Positions 8,439 to 18,549 are shown, counted from the stretch's first letter. The stretch is DNA of 64,000 nt from an uncultured Muribaculaceae bacterium (GCA_910583525.1 CAJTXL010000010.1:19370-83369); one strand, 5' to 3'. The notes: generated by a model not told the origin, from the sequence alone. Translations and numbers: made by a program.

Positions 8439-9425
8439 TTACATGTCCCACACGAGGTACATTGCACCCCATGTGAAGCCTGCACCGAAAGCTGTAAGGA
8501 CGATTTTGTCGCCTTTATGGAGACGGTCTTTGTATTCGTCGAGGCAGATGGGAATTGACGCGGCGGATGTGTTGCCGACGTGCTCGATGTTGACGAGCAC
8601 TTTTTCCATTGGGAAGCCTGCACGGTCGGCGACAGCTTCGATGATGCGGAGGTTTGCCTGGTGGGGTATGAGGTATTTGACGTCGTCGGCGCTGAGGTTG
8701 TTGCGCTTCATGACATCGAGGGTGGACGTGAGCATGTTGGTGACGGCATGCTTGTATACTGCGCGGCCGTCCTGGAAGAGGAGATGGTCACCAGCGTCGA
8801 GCGTCTCCTGACATGCGGGATGGGCGGAGCCGCCTGCACGGAGAAGGAGGTGTTCGAGGCCGATTCCGTCGACATGGAAGATGGCGTCGCGGACGCCCAT
8901 GCCTTCTTCTTCGGTAGGTTCGACAAGCACGGCAGCAGCGCCGTCGCCGAAGAGGGGACATGTCGAGCGGTCTTTATAGTTGACCATCGACGACATCTTT
9001 TCGGTGCATACGACCACCACTTTCTTATATATTCCGGCGCATATATATGCCCTTGCTTCCTGCATGGCGATTATGAAACCTGCGCAGGCGGCCTCCATGT
9101 CGTAGGAGTAGGCTTTTGTGAGCTTTGAACCTTCGCATATGATAGAGCCTGTAGAGGGGAAACGGTAGTCGGGGTTTGACGTGGCGCAGATGAGTACATC
9201 TATTTCGTCGGGGCTTATTCCTTTTTCGGCAAGGAGTTTGTCGACCGCCTTGATACCCATATACGACGAGCCTTTTCCGGGCATGTTGAGGATGTGTCGC
9301 TCCTTAATGCCTACGCGTGTAGTAATCCATTCGTCGTTGGTGTCTACCATCTTCGAGAGCATCTCGTTGTCGAGAATGTCGTCGGGAAGGTATGAGGCTA
9401 TGCCAGATATTCGGGCGTTTAGCAT
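8439..9425 (-). CDS. fabH: 3-oxoacyl-ACP synthase III (FabH)
   Basis: 328 residues. It condenses acetyl-CoA (or a branched acyl-CoA) with malonyl-ACP to start fatty acid synthesis. Catalytic triad visible: C114 (EAACAGF), H255 (IPHQANLR) and N285 (GNTSAAS). Order in transcription is DUF177-rpmF-fabH-era-der, a widely kept bacterial block, here without plsX. Confidence 0.95.
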   Translation of the reverse strand: MLNARISGIASYLPDDILDNEMLSKMVDTNDEWITTRVGIKERHILNMPGKGSSYMGIKAVDKLLAEKGISPDEIDVLICATSNPDYRFPSTGSIICEGSKLTKAYSYDMEAACAGFIIAMQEARAYICAGIYKKVVVVCTEKMSSMVNYKDRSTCPLFGDGAAAVLVEPTEEEGMGVRDAIFHVDGIGLEHLLLRAGGSAHPACQETLDAGDHLLFQDGRAVYKHAVTNMLTSTLDVMKRNNLSADDVKYLIPHQANLRIIEAVADRAGFPMEKVLVNIEHVGNTSAASIPICLDEYKDRLHKGDKIVLTAFGAGFTWGAMYLVWDM

Positions 9426-9459
9426 GGTGGGGATGTTTTGTCGAGTGAGTTTTGGTTGA

Positions 9460-9537
9460 TAATGAAAAAGACGTCCTTATGCCGCCGACCCGAGCTTATT
9501 GCATGGTCGCGGCGGCGCAAGGATATGCTTTTTCATG
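9460..9537 (-). promoter_or_regulatory. Long imperfect hairpin between rpmF and fabH
   Basis: ATGAAAAAG...TCCTTATGCCGCCG pairs imperfectly with CGGCGGCGCAAGGATATGC...CTTTTTCAT across about 15 bases. It sits in the 169-base rpmF-fabH spacer and may attenuate or process the transcript. Confidence 0.5.
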
Positions 9538-9594
9538 ATAGCGGCCTTTGCGCTATGCGTTTTGAGGCCGTAGCGAGGAGAGTTGATGTAGAAA

Positions 9595-9780
9595 TCAGAG
9601 GGCAGCGTCTTTGACGATGGCCTGTTTTCCGCGGTAGTATCCGCATTCGCCGCATACGGTGTGGTAGATGTGCCATGCACCGCAGTTGGGGCAAAGAGCG
9701 AGAGTGGGAGCCACAGCCTTGTCGTGGGTGCGGCGCTTAGCGGTGCGGGTCTTTGATTGTTTGCGTTTAGGATGTGCCAT
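9595..9780 (-). CDS. rpmF: 50S ribosomal protein L32
   Basis: 61 residues, starting MAHPKRKQSKTRTAKRR and keeping the zinc-binding CPNCG and CGECG pairs (CxxC + CxxC form). It begins 16 bases after the DUF177 gene ends, the classic YceD-rpmF pairing. Confidence 0.95.
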   Translation of the reverse strand: MAHPKRKQSKTRTAKRRTHDKAVAPTLALCPNCGAWHIYHTVCGECGYYRGKQAIVKDAAL

Positions 9781-9796
9781 TTTTGCTTATTGTTTA

Positions 9797-10393
9797 TTAT
9801 TCTGATATGTTTTCGTCGTCGGAGAGCTTACGCAGGGCGTTCCACCTGGGGTCGGTTGGCGTTTCTGCGTTGTCTGCGGCGTCGATATTATCGATTTCGT
9901 CGATGAGTTCGTTTTCGAGTTCGGCGTCCTCGCCGTTTGCGCGTGCGCGGTGTTTTTTCAGCATTGCGCTCATCTGGCGGTTGCACTTTCCGAGGGGATG
10001 TACGTGCTTGATGGGAATCGCGAGCACGACGGTGTCGTATATCATATATGCGACGTTGAGCGAGCTGTCGGATGCCGGTATTTCGAGGACTTCGTCGTTG
10101 TCGTCGTTATAGTCTTCGCCGTATTTCACCACGAGGTGGTAGTCGGCTGCAATGGGGAAGTGCAGGTCGTCGAGGCAACGGTCGCATATGAGCACGACGT
10201 CGCCTTCGATGTGGAAATCGAGGGTGTAGAAGTCGCCGTTATACAGCACTTTAAGCCCTACAGTCAAATCGGCGTCGTGCACATCGGCACTTTCCATGTT
10301 GACGAAGAACTGTTTGTCGAGTTTGTACTCAAACTCGTGCGTACCGACTCCGAGACCTTTGAGTGGCAGATTGTATGCGCTAAACTTTCCCAT
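9797..10393 (-). CDS. DUF177 (YceD-like) protein
   Basis: 198 residues from MGKFSAYNLPLKGLG; the frame runs further up, but the promoter lies at 10418-10448, which fixes the start at 10393. It has the DUF177 core CDRCLDDLHFPI (normally a CxRC motif) and an acidic C-terminus ending TDPRWNALRKL, typical of the family. The E. coli and plant homologues are needed for 23S rRNA accumulation. First gene of the rpmF-fabH block. Confidence 0.88.
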   Translation of the reverse strand: MGKFSAYNLPLKGLGVGTHEFEYKLDKQFFVNMESADVHDADLTVGLKVLYNGDFYTLDFHIEGDVVLICDRCLDDLHFPIAADYHLVVKYGEDYNDDNDEVLEIPASDSSLNVAYMIYDTVVLAIPIKHVHPLGKCNRQMSAMLKKHRARANGEDAELENELIDEIDNIDAADNAETPTDPRWNALRKLSDDENISE

Positions 10394-10417
10394 GAGGCAT
10401 GGCGTGAAAAAACTCTG

Positions 10418-10448
10418 CAAAGTTACCGTTTTTCTGCCAATCTGCAAA
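10418..10448 (-). promoter_or_regulatory. Promoter of the DUF177-rpmF-fabH unit
   Basis: Minus strand TTTG, 19 bases, TAACTTTG, about 25 bases before the ATG at 10393. Confidence 0.72.
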
Positions 10449-10476
10449 GTTTTAACAAATATTTTGTGCCGGAAAT

Positions 10477-10514
10477 GCAAAGAAAGACCCACGCCCCGAA
10501 AGGGACATGGGTCT
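10477..10514 (-). terminator. Terminator of gap
   Basis: AGACCCATGTCCC and GGGGCGTGGGTCT pair on the minus strand with TTTCTTT after, 23 bases past the gap stop. Confidence 0.8.
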
Positions 10515-10537
10515 GAGGTATGTTCGCCGACTATAAA

Positions 10538-11590
<1,053 letters not shown>

Positions 11591-11648
11591 TCAATCAGTT
11601 GAGAGTCAATTGCCGGGCATCTTGATTGCGGTGGGGCTTTGACCGCCG

Positions 11649-11656
11649 CAAAATTA
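11649..11656 (-). promoter_or_regulatory. Promoter -7 box of gap
   Basis: Minus strand TAATTTTG, about 100 bases upstream of the ATG. Confidence 0.5.
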
Positions 11657-11713
11657 ATGAAAAATTTCGGTAATTCAATCTATCTGCGCGTTTTTTATTA
11701 TGAAAAATTTATT

Positions 11714-11721
11714 TAATTTTG
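11714..11721 (+). promoter_or_regulatory. Promoter -7 box of mscL
   Basis: TAATTTTG about 100 bases before the mscL start; divergent from the gap promoter. Confidence 0.55.
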
Positions 11722-11822
11722 TAGGCGGCTATCGGTGTAGGCCGAAAGCCGACGGATAAACATTATGCGGCGGCAAATGGTTGTAACCGTTGGTTCTGTA
11801 ACCGTTCAAAAAAATATAATAT

Positions 11823-12257
11823 ATGAAGAAATTCCTCAACGAGTTCAAGGATTTTGCCATGAAGGGCAATGTTGTCGACATGGCTGTGGGTGTGATTATC
11901 GGCGCGGCCTTCGGCAAGATAGTGACTTCGCTTGTCAACGACGTCATCATGCCTGCCATCGGCATGCTGACCGGCGGCATCAATTTCTCCGACCACAAAT
12001 GGGTGATACAGCAGGCTGTGAAGAGCGGCGAAGAGATTGTCACGCCTGAAGTCGCCATCACTTGGGGCGCTTTCGTGCAGACGGTGTTCGATTTCGTGAT
12101 TATCGCATTCTGCATCTTCGTGGCCATCAAGTTCATCAACAAGCTCAAACGTGAACCCGAACCGGCGCCGGAAGCCCCGGCGACACCTGCGGCGCCCACT
12201 CAGGAAGAGCTTCTTGCCGAAATACGCGACCTTCTGAAAAAGGAAGTCGAAAAATAA
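11823..12257 (+). CDS. mscL: Large-conductance mechanosensitive channel
   Basis: 144 residues. Starts [27 protein letters not shown], the conserved amphipathic helix and TM1 pore helix; TM2 lies near residues 80-102; the C-terminal bundle ends [10 protein letters not shown], preceded by a proline/alanine-rich insert ([13 protein letters not shown]). It opens under membrane tension to release solutes in hypo-osmotic shock. Its stop shares one base with the next start (TAATG), implying translational coupling. Confidence 0.96.
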   Translation: MKKFLNEFKDFAMKGNVVDMAVGVIIGAAFGKIVTSLVNDVIMPAIGMLTGGINFSDHKWVIQQAVKSGEEIVTPEVAITWGAFVQTVFDFVIIAFCIFVAIKFINKLKREPEPAPEAPATPAAPTQEELLAEIRDLLKKEVEK

Positions 12258-12796
12258 TGCGTCCTATCTTTCTGATAGGATTTATGGCGTCGGGCAAGAG
12301 CACGCTTGGGCGTGCGCTCGCCGGCGCGGAGCCTTGGTTGCGTTTCGTTGACCTCGACGAAGCGATAGAGACCCGTGAAGGGTGCTCGGTGGCCGAGATT
12401 TTCGCTGCGTGCGGACAGGATGCTTTCAGGAAGCTTGAAAGCGCCATGCTGCGCGAGCTTGCGGCCGACGACACCGTGATAGCGTGCGGCGGCGGCACTC
12501 CATGCCGCCGCGAGAACATGGATTTCATGCTTGAACGCGGCACGGTTGTGAGGCTCGAAGCGTCGGTCGACACCATAGTGCGGAGGCTCGCGGAAGCTCC
12601 GCGCGGCCAACGTCCGCTTGTCGACGGCCTGCTCGACGAGCCTGAGGCGCTGAAGGCGCATGTGGAGAAGATGCTCGCCGAACGCGAGGAGACCTACGGC
12701 CGCTCTCAGCACAATTTCAATGCCGACAGACTTGAAACGGTTTCGCAAGTCAGCCGTGCGGTGGATGAGTTTCGCCGCAGGTTCTTAACCCTCTAA
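12257..12796 (+). CDS. aroK: Shikimate kinase
   Basis: 179 residues. Walker A GFMASGKST at 8-16, the shikimate-binding DLDE near residue 33, the GGGTP motif near 79, and an arginine-bearing lid around RGQRPLVDG. It phosphorylates shikimate at the 3-hydroxyl in aromatic amino acid synthesis. Overlaps mscL by one base. Confidence 0.93.
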   Translation: MRPIFLIGFMASGKSTLGRALAGAEPWLRFVDLDEAIETREGCSVAEIFAACGQDAFRKLESAMLRELAADDTVIACGGGTPCRRENMDFMLERGTVVRLEASVDTIVRRLAEAPRGQRPLVDGLLDEPEALKAHVEKMLAEREETYGRSQHNFNADRLETVSQVSRAVDEFRRRFLTL

Positions 12797-12808
12797 GTAT
12801 ACAACAAA

Positions 12809-13987
12809 ATGCCATCACCCGTTCCTCTCGAAGAAGTTTTACGTGTCGGTTCTGTCGCCCGCCAGACGGTAGTGGGGCTTCCGGCCACAGACAATCTGTC
12901 GGACCACCGTTTTCCGTTGACGCCCGAAGGTGCCGGCATGCTTATAGAGCGCGGCTTCAGGGTGAAGATGGAGCGTGGAGCTGCGACACACATACACTAC
13001 CCTGACGAGGCCTACTGCCGACACGGTGTCGAGATGGTGGAGCGGGCCGAAGCCCTCGGTGCCGACATAGTGGTGTATCTGCCTGCCATGAGCACGGCCG
13101 ACGCACGGCGCATAAAACGCGGCGCTCTGCTGCTATCGTTTCTGCATGCTACGGAGAAAGACGCCGACACCCTCGACATACTGCTCAAACGGCATGTCAT
13201 AGTGCTTGCCATCGAGCTGCTTACCGACGTTTCGGGGCGGCATCCGTTTGCCGACATCCTGCATGAAATCGACGGCCGTGCGGCCATAGCCGTGGCATCG
13301 GCACTTCTTGCCGACGCCATCCACGGCAAGGGCATTTTGCTTGGCGGCGTCGCCGGCGTGGTGCCGTGCGAAGTCACCATCACAGGGTCGGACGTAGCCG
13401 CATGCGCCGCCGCGCGGACTGCAATAGGCCTGGGGGCTACGGTGAGGATGTTCGACAACAATGTATACAGGCTTCGCGAAGCTCTTGACCGTCTCGGACC
13501 GGGAGTGATAGGGTCGACTTTGCACCGAAAGGTGTACGAAAACGCGTTACGGTCGGCCGACATCGTTGTGGCAACCGACACTGAGCCGCGCTGCGGCATA
13601 GTTGACAGCGGCATGACCGACCTTATGAAGCGAGGTGTGATATGCTTCGACCTGACATCGAAGCCGGGCACAGCATTCCCGTCGATGCAGCTTGTCGACC
13701 TCGACCTTGCCACGGCCGCCGACACCGACCCGTCGGAACCAGTGAGGACGTGCTACGTGAACGCAGGGAACACTGTTCCGCGAACTGTGGCGATGGCCCT
13801 GAGCAATACTTTCGTGGCGATGCTCGACGACATAATAGTGTGCGACGGCGTGGCAAACGCCCTGAAGCTCAACGATGGGCTCCGGCGCGCGGCAATCATA
13901 TTCCTCGGCAAATGCGTCAACCAGCAGGTGGCGCATCTTCTCGGCATAAGGCATGTGGACATCAATCTGTTTCTGCAGTTTTCATGA
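12809..13987 (+). CDS. Alanine dehydrogenase-like protein (AlaDH/PNT family)
   Basis: 392 residues. N-terminal domain with FPLTPEGAGMLIERGF (family pattern RxALTPxGVxxLxxxGH), then HATEKDADTLD and a Rossmann region (CEVTITGSDVAACAAARTAIGLGATVRMFD) where the usual GxGxxG is degenerate. The C-terminus has YVNAGNTVPRTVAMALSN. Bacteroidales annotate such proteins as alanine dehydrogenase. The altered nucleotide-binding loop leaves cofactor use open. Confidence 0.75.
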   Translation: MPSPVPLEEVLRVGSVARQTVVGLPATDNLSDHRFPLTPEGAGMLIERGFRVKMERGAATHIHYPDEAYCRHGVEMVERAEALGADIVVYLPAMSTADARRIKRGALLLSFLHATEKDADTLDILLKRHVIVLAIELLTDVSGRHPFADILHEIDGRAAIAVASALLADAIHGKGILLGGVAGVVPCEVTITGSDVAACAAARTAIGLGATVRMFDNNVYRLREALDRLGPGVIGSTLHRKVYENALRSADIVVATDTEPRCGIVDSGMTDLMKRGVICFDLTSKPGTAFPSMQLVDLDLATAADTDPSEPVRTCYVNAGNTVPRTVAMALSNTFVAMLDDIIVCDGVANALKLNDGLRRAAIIFLGKCVNQQVAHLLGIRHVDINLFLQFS

Positions 13988-13992
13988 TAAGA

Positions 13993-14012
13993 TATGTGTA
14001 CGAAATTATTTA
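13993..14012 (+). repeat. Solo end of X-type element
   Basis: A 20-base stretch starting TATGTGTACGAAATT and ending TATTTA matches exactly the left inverted end of the element at 55255-55419. Here it stands alone, one base before the RNase H start codon. Confidence 0.6.
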
Positions 14013-14013
14013 G

Positions 14014-14700
14014 ATGGCACTCAAGAAACGGAAATATTACGTAGTGTGGGTTGGGCTTTCGCCGGGCGTGTACGACAGCTGGACGGAGTGCCAGCTACAG
14101 ATACACGGTGTTCCGGGGGCACGGTACAAGTCGTTCGACTCACGCGACGAGGCCGTATCGGCCTATCGGGGAGACCCTGACGAACAGCTCGGGCTGATAC
14201 GCTCCATCGTACGCCATAGTGCCCAAATGGCGGCTCAGCCTGCGCCGCCCACGCCGACACGGCACTATGCCGACATACCGGGGGTGCGGCTCGACGCCAT
14301 AGCCGTCGACGGGGCCTGTTCGGGAAATCCGGGGCGGATGGAGTACCGTGCGGTACGGCTGTCGGACGGCTCGGAGGTGTTCCGCATCGGCGACAAGACA
14401 CCGCTCACCGGAACGAACAACATTGCCGAATACCTCGCCATGATACACCTTGCGGCGCTGCTCGACAAGGCCGGCGACACCACGACACCGATATATACCG
14501 ACTCTAAGAATACCCTATCATGGTTGCGTAAGGGCCGGTCACGGACGACGCTTGCGCCATCTCCGGCGACCGAAAAGACCCTTGAGCTGCTACGCCGCGC
14601 CGACGCATGGCTTGCCGCCCACGGGCCTATCAGAAACCCAATCCTTAAATGGCCTACGGATGAATGGGGCGAGATACCGGCTGATTTCGGCAGGAAATGA
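14014..14700 (+). CDS. Ribonuclease H with viroplasmin-like N-terminal domain
   Basis: 228 residues. An N-terminal caulimovirus viroplasmin-type domain (KKRKYYVVWVGLSPGVYDSW, about 5-50), which binds RNA/DNA hybrids, precedes an RNase H fold with AVDGACSGNPG (first Asp), NNIAEYLAM (Glu), YTDSKN (Asp) and a last Asp in PADFGRK. It cleaves RNA in RNA-DNA hybrids. Its leader contains a solo copy of a dispersed repeat end. Confidence 0.9.
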   Translation: MALKKRKYYVVWVGLSPGVYDSWTECQLQIHGVPGARYKSFDSRDEAVSAYRGDPDEQLGLIRSIVRHSAQMAAQPAPPTPTRHYADIPGVRLDAIAVDGACSGNPGRMEYRAVRLSDGSEVFRIGDKTPLTGTNNIAEYLAMIHLAALLDKAGDTTTPIYTDSKNTLSWLRKGRSRTTLAPSPATEKTLELLRRADAWLAAHGPIRNPILKWPTDEWGEIPADFGRK

Positions 14701-14737
14701 CATCTAAAAAAAATCTCTTCATAACAACATAAACGAC

Positions 14738-16780
14738 ATGGCACGACAACTCAACATATTGAAGAATGACCCTTGGCTGGCACCTTATGCGGCAGCCATC
14801 GAAGGGCGGCACAAGGATGCCATCCGCAAAGAGCGCGAGCTTACTTCGGAGGCCGGCTCATTGGCCGACTTCGCCAACGCGCACAAATATTTCGGGCTGC
14901 ACCGGCAGAAAGACGGGAGCTGGGTTTTCCGCGAATGGGCGCCAAACGCCACCGGCATATGCCTGATAGGCGATTTCTCGGGTTGGAAAGCCCTGCCTCA
15001 ATACCGTCTGCAGCGAGTAGGCGGAGGAGTAAGCGGCGTATGGGAAGCAGTCCTTCCGAAAGATGCGATAGCCGACGGGCAGCTTTACAAAATTCTCGTC
15101 GACTGGGCCGGAGGCAGCGCCGAGCGCATACCTGCATATGCCACCCGTGTTGTACAGGACCCCGATACGCATATCTTCTCGGCACAGGTGCATGCGCCTA
15201 AACGGGCTTTCAGATGGAAAGACGCGGATTTCGTCCCTGACACGGCGCCGTTACTGATTTACGAGTGCCACATAGGCATGGCACAGGAAAACGAGGGTGT
15301 GGGCAGCTATGAGGATTTCCGCACCAAGGTGCTTCCGCGCATCGTTGCCGACGGCTACAACGCCATACAGATAATGGCCATACAGGAGCACCCCTACTAC
15401 GGCTCTTTCGGCTACCATGTGTCGAGTTTCTTTGCCGCATCGAGCCGCTTCGGCACGCCTGAGGACCTCAAGCGTCTGATTGACGACGCCCACAGCCACG
15501 GCATAGCGGTGATAATGGACATCGTGCACTCTCACGCGGTGAAAAACGAGAACGAGGGCCTGGGGTTGCTCGACGGCACGCCCGACCTGTATTTCCACAC
15601 CGACCCGTCGCGCCGTGAGCATCCGGCGTGGGACTCTCTGTGCTTTGACTACGGCAAGAACGAGGTTCTGCATTTTCTGCTGTCGAACTGCAAATACTGG
15701 CTCGAAGAGTACCATTTCGACGGCTTCCGCTTCGACGGGGTTACTTCGATGCTCTACTACGACCACGGGCTTGGCAAGGCTTTCGGCAGCTACTCCGACT
15801 ACTACGACGGCGGCCAAGACACCGACGCCATAACCTATCTGACCCTCGCCAACAGCCTTATACATCAGCTCAAGCCGCACGCCATCACCATAGCCGAGGA
15901 AATGAGCGGCATGCCGGGATTGGCGATACCGTTCCGCGACGGGGGCATAGGGTTCGACTACCGCATGGCGATGGGCATACCCGACTATTGGATAAAGACC
16001 CTCAAAGAGAAGAAAGACGAGGACTGGCATCCTACCTCAATCTTCTGGGAGCTTACCAACCGCCGTGCCGACGAAAAGACGATTTCGTATGTCGAGAGCC
16101 ACGACCAGGCACTTGTAGGCGACAAGACGGTGATATTCCGGCTGATTGACGCGGCTATGTACTGGCACATGACTGTCGGCGACAAAGACCCCGTGGTAGC
16201 TCGCGGCATTGCCCTGCACAAGATGATACGTCTCGTGACTCTGGCCACCATAAACGGGGGCTATCTCAACTTCATGGGCAACGAGTTCGGGCATCCCGAA
16301 TGGATTGATTTTCCACGTGAGGGCAACGGCTGGAGCTACAAGTATGCGCGGCGCCAATGGGAGCTTGTCGACAGGGAAGACCTGCAGTACCGTTTTCTTA
16401 ACGCTTTCGACAATGCCATGATAGAACTTGTGAGCCGCAGGCACAATTTCCAGGCCAAACCTATAAGGAAACTTTGGGAGAAGGACGACGACCAGGTGCT
16501 GGCGTTCATGCGCGGCGACCTTGTGTTCGTGTTCAATTTCAGCCCCACCAAGAGCTATGACGGCTACGGGCTGCTCGCCCCCGGCGGCGTTTACAGCACC
16601 GTACTGAGCACAGACAGGCCAATGTTCGGAGGCTTCGGCAACATTGACGAGAGCGTGGAACACTTCACCGTTCCCGACCCCTTGTACGCCCCTGCCGGAG
16701 TGGAGCGTCTGCCCCTTTATCTGCCAGCACGCACGGCACTGGTGCTGCGGAAACATCCGGTCAGGCACAATAAGGCATAA
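14738..16780 (+). CDS. glgB: 1,4-alpha-glucan branching enzyme
   Basis: 680 residues. CBM48-like N-terminal domain with WVFREWAPNATGICLIGDFSGW near 65-85, then a GH13 barrel. The catalytic residues read as D333 (FRFDGVTSM), E387 (AEEMSGMPG) and D456 (ESHDQALVGDK), followed by the all-beta C-terminal domain. This compact form resembles eukaryote-type branching enzymes common in Bacteroidales. It makes alpha-1,6 branches in glycogen. No other glycogen gene is adjacent. Confidence 0.95.
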   Translation: MARQLNILKNDPWLAPYAAAIEGRHKDAIRKERELTSEAGSLADFANAHKYFGLHRQKDGSWVFREWAPNATGICLIGDFSGWKALPQYRLQRVGGGVSGVWEAVLPKDAIADGQLYKILVDWAGGSAERIPAYATRVVQDPDTHIFSAQVHAPKRAFRWKDADFVPDTAPLLIYECHIGMAQENEGVGSYEDFRTKVLPRIVADGYNAIQIMAIQEHPYYGSFGYHVSSFFAASSRFGTPEDLKRLIDDAHSHGIAVIMDIVHSHAVKNENEGLGLLDGTPDLYFHTDPSRREHPAWDSLCFDYGKNEVLHFLLSNCKYWLEEYHFDGFRFDGVTSMLYYDHGLGKAFGSYSDYYDGGQDTDAITYLTLANSLIHQLKPHAITIAEEMSGMPGLAIPFRDGGIGFDYRMAMGIPDYWIKTLKEKKDEDWHPTSIFWELTNRRADEKTISYVESHDQALVGDKTVIFRLIDAAMYWHMTVGDKDPVVARGIALHKMIRLVTLATINGGYLNFMGNEFGHPEWIDFPREGNGWSYKYARRQWELVDREDLQYRFLNAFDNAMIELVSRRHNFQAKPIRKLWEKDDDQVLAFMRGDLVFVFNFSPTKSYDGYGLLAPGGVYSTVLSTDRPMFGGFGNIDESVEHFTVPDPLYAPAGVERLPLYLPARTALVLRKHPVRHNKA

Positions 16781-16784
16781 AATC

Positions 16785-16825
16785 ATACAGGGGCGCGCAT
16801 CCGGGCACGCCCCTGTATTGATTTT
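16785..16825 (+). terminator. Terminator of glgB
   Basis: ATACAGGGGCG and CGCCCCTGTAT pair around a 12-base loop, followed by TGATTTT. Confidence 0.85.
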
Positions 16826-16826
16826 A

Positions 16827-17160
16827 AGAGGTTGTTAAAAAACATATGTTAATCGACAGGTTGGTGTATTTTTGCTTAAATTGCACATTGTGAGGAGCGA
16901 GCATGGCGGTTCCCATGCGACTGACGAGCAATGCGCAAATTGACAAAAAGACACCAAGACCGGGGTAATATTAAGAATGCTAAATTTTAAATTATAAATT
17001 ATGTATTACACGAAAATAATAAATGCGACGCCTCCGAAAATTATGAGCGTCTTGCGTCCTGCTCTTCAGTCGCATAGCACGCTATGCTCCATCATCGCAG
17101 AACACAATCCGTCTCATAATTTTCGGCCTGTCGATTAACATCTGTTTTTTAACAACCTCT
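16827..17160. mobile_element. X-type element: 334 bp with 34-bp terminal inverted repeats
   Basis: The ends 16827-16860 and 17127-17160 are inverted copies matching at 33 of 34 positions. Inside are GCATGG...CCCATGC, an outward arm pair AAATTGC/GCAAATT, and a 14-base arm pair CCGAAAATTATGAG...CTCATAATTTTCGG around a GCATAG/CTATGC hairpin. No gene. It looks like a small non-autonomous element. The right end touches the stop codon of the next gene. The inner half aligns with 55255-55419. Confidence 0.7.
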
Positions 17161-17542
17161 AAGCCTTTTGTGGGCGAGACATCAGGGAGAGCGAGATGTC
17201 GTAGGTAGAGACGGCTGCGGCTGTCGACGCGAGCGCAAGCATCAGCCACGGCACGGCATCTTTCAAGCCTGTCATCAGACCGTTGTCCGAGAAGTCCGAA
17301 GGGGCGAGGGCGTGCATCATGCCACCTATTTCGGGCAAGAACGCCGACAGGACAAAACCGACGAGCATTCCGGCCACAGCGGCCAAGGCCACAGCCCTAT
17401 GGCATCGGCGACGATAGGCGGCATTGTGCTCTTTTACGAGCTTCACGGCATCGAGCCTGCGGCCAAGCTCTTCGATGAAAGCCGATGAAGGCGACAGCTC
17501 AGGGTTGTAAGCGTCGAATATGTCTTTTAGAGGGTCTTTCAT
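17159..17542 (-). CDS. Small two-TM protein downstream of an ECF sigma factor
   Basis: 127 residues. A charged cytoplasmic-looking N-terminus (about 1-48) is followed by two membrane segments (near 50-70 and 95-115). It overlaps the sigma gene by four bases (ATGA), so it is translated with it. Position and layout suggest an anti-sigma factor or partner, but no zinc-binding anti-sigma motif is seen. The stop codon lies at the end of the X element. Confidence 0.65.
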   Translation of the reverse strand: MKDPLKDIFDAYNPELSPSSAFIEELGRRLDAVKLVKEHNAAYRRRCHRAVALAAVAGMLVGFVLSAFLPEIGGMMHALAPSDFSDNGLMTGLKDAVPWLMLALASTAAAVSTYDISLSLMSRPQKA

Positions 17543-18024
17543 ATTTCTTGATTTGTGAGGCGTTGGCGCAGATGCTCTCTGCCCCGTGCCAATTGTTGTC
17601 TGACGGCATCTTGCGTCGATTCTGTTATTTCGGCAATCTGCTTCACCTGATATCCGTCGAGATAATACAGCAGCACCGCAGTGCGCTCTTTCGGCGACAG
17701 TGTTTCGAGCGCCATATACAGTTCCTGATATCGGAAAGCACCGTCAGCGCAGTCGCCCGAATCGACAGAGGCAGCCTCGTCGATGCCACCGACAATCCGT
17801 GCGGAGCGACGGTAACTGATGAAAGTATTGTAGGCGATGCGGTGAACCCATACGCTGAATTTACTATCATCACTGAAACTCTCGCAGCTGAGATATGCCT
17901 TGACATATGTTTCTTGAGCGATGTCGTCGGCAAGTGCCGCGTCGCCACAGCACAAAGCCGTCAGGAAGCGCCTTAACGCCACCTGACCGGCTTCGACATA
18001 TGTCGCGAAATCCTGCGGTGTCAT
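17539..18024 (-). CDS. ECF-type RNA polymerase sigma factor
   Basis: 161 residues. Region 2 contains DIAQETYVKAYLSCESF and FSVWVHRIAYNTFISYRR; region 4 contains LSPKERTAVLLYYLDGYQVKQIAEITESTQDAVRQ, a helix-turn-helix. The trigger is not evident. It is the middle gene of a three-gene set with overlaps on both sides (TAATG upstream, ATGA downstream). Confidence 0.92.
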   Translation of the reverse strand: MTPQDFATYVEAGQVALRRFLTALCCGDAALADDIAQETYVKAYLSCESFSDDSKFSVWVHRIAYNTFISYRRSARIVGGIDEAASVDSGDCADGAFRYQELYMALETLSPKERTAVLLYYLDGYQVKQIAEITESTQDAVRQQLARGREHLRQRLTNQEI

Positions 18025-18455
18025 TACTCTTGCGAGTTGTCTTCAGTATCTTTCTCTTTGGCTACGGTTTTGCGCGTAACCGCAACTACTATGAGGAAGG
18101 CCGCACCGATTGCGATAGCGAAAGCGGCCGCAATGATGAACATGTTGCGCGTTTTTACATCGTCGGGGGTATTGTAGAAAAAGGACACTATTGCCGAGGC
18201 CACACCACCAAAGGTAAAGAGCACGCCTTTGAGCAAGCGGCTTTGAAATAGCTGTTCAGGGGTTCGCGGTTTTTTGCCGAAAGATTCGGCGAGTTTGTCG
18301 GCGTCGATATCGGCATTATTTTTGATTGCTTCGATAAGCACTGCCGCGCGTTTGTTGTCGCTGTTTGTGGCGGCGCGCATAACTATCCATACAATCAGAA
18401 CGGGGAGAGCTACACAGACACCAAGGGGGACTAAAATATCAACCAATTGTTCCAT
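18024..18455 (-). CDS. DUF6249-like membrane protein
   Basis: 143 residues: N-terminal TM (about 7-27), a charged cytoplasmic segment (NADIDADKLAESFGKKPRTPEQL), then two TMs (about 75-95 and 105-128). The shape matches DUF6249 proteins commonly found next to ECF sigma factors in Bacteroidota. Its stop overlaps the sigma start by one base. It may sense an envelope signal; that is inference. Confidence 0.7.
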   Translation of the reverse strand: MEQLVDILVPLGVCVALPVLIVWIVMRAATNSDNKRAAVLIEAIKNNADIDADKLAESFGKKPRTPEQLFQSRLLKGVLFTFGGVASAIVSFFYNTPDDVKTRNMFIIAAAFAIAIGAAFLIVVAVTRKTVAKEKDTEDNSQE

Positions 18456-18549
18456 AATCTATAGTTTTTAGGTTTTTTATGAATGATTTCGTATATAAGA
18501 CGCAATTGCTCTCCGAATAGTGACATGGCAAGAGATTTTTTTGCAACGA

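Noticed and set aside
13993..14012. Promoter for the RNase H gene in the solo X end
   Set aside because: It has no TAnnTTTG box and lies against the start codon; kept as a repeat end only.
16870..17120. A gene or tRNA inside the X element
   Set aside because: No frame of useful length and no cloverleaf; the structure is explained by inverted repeats.
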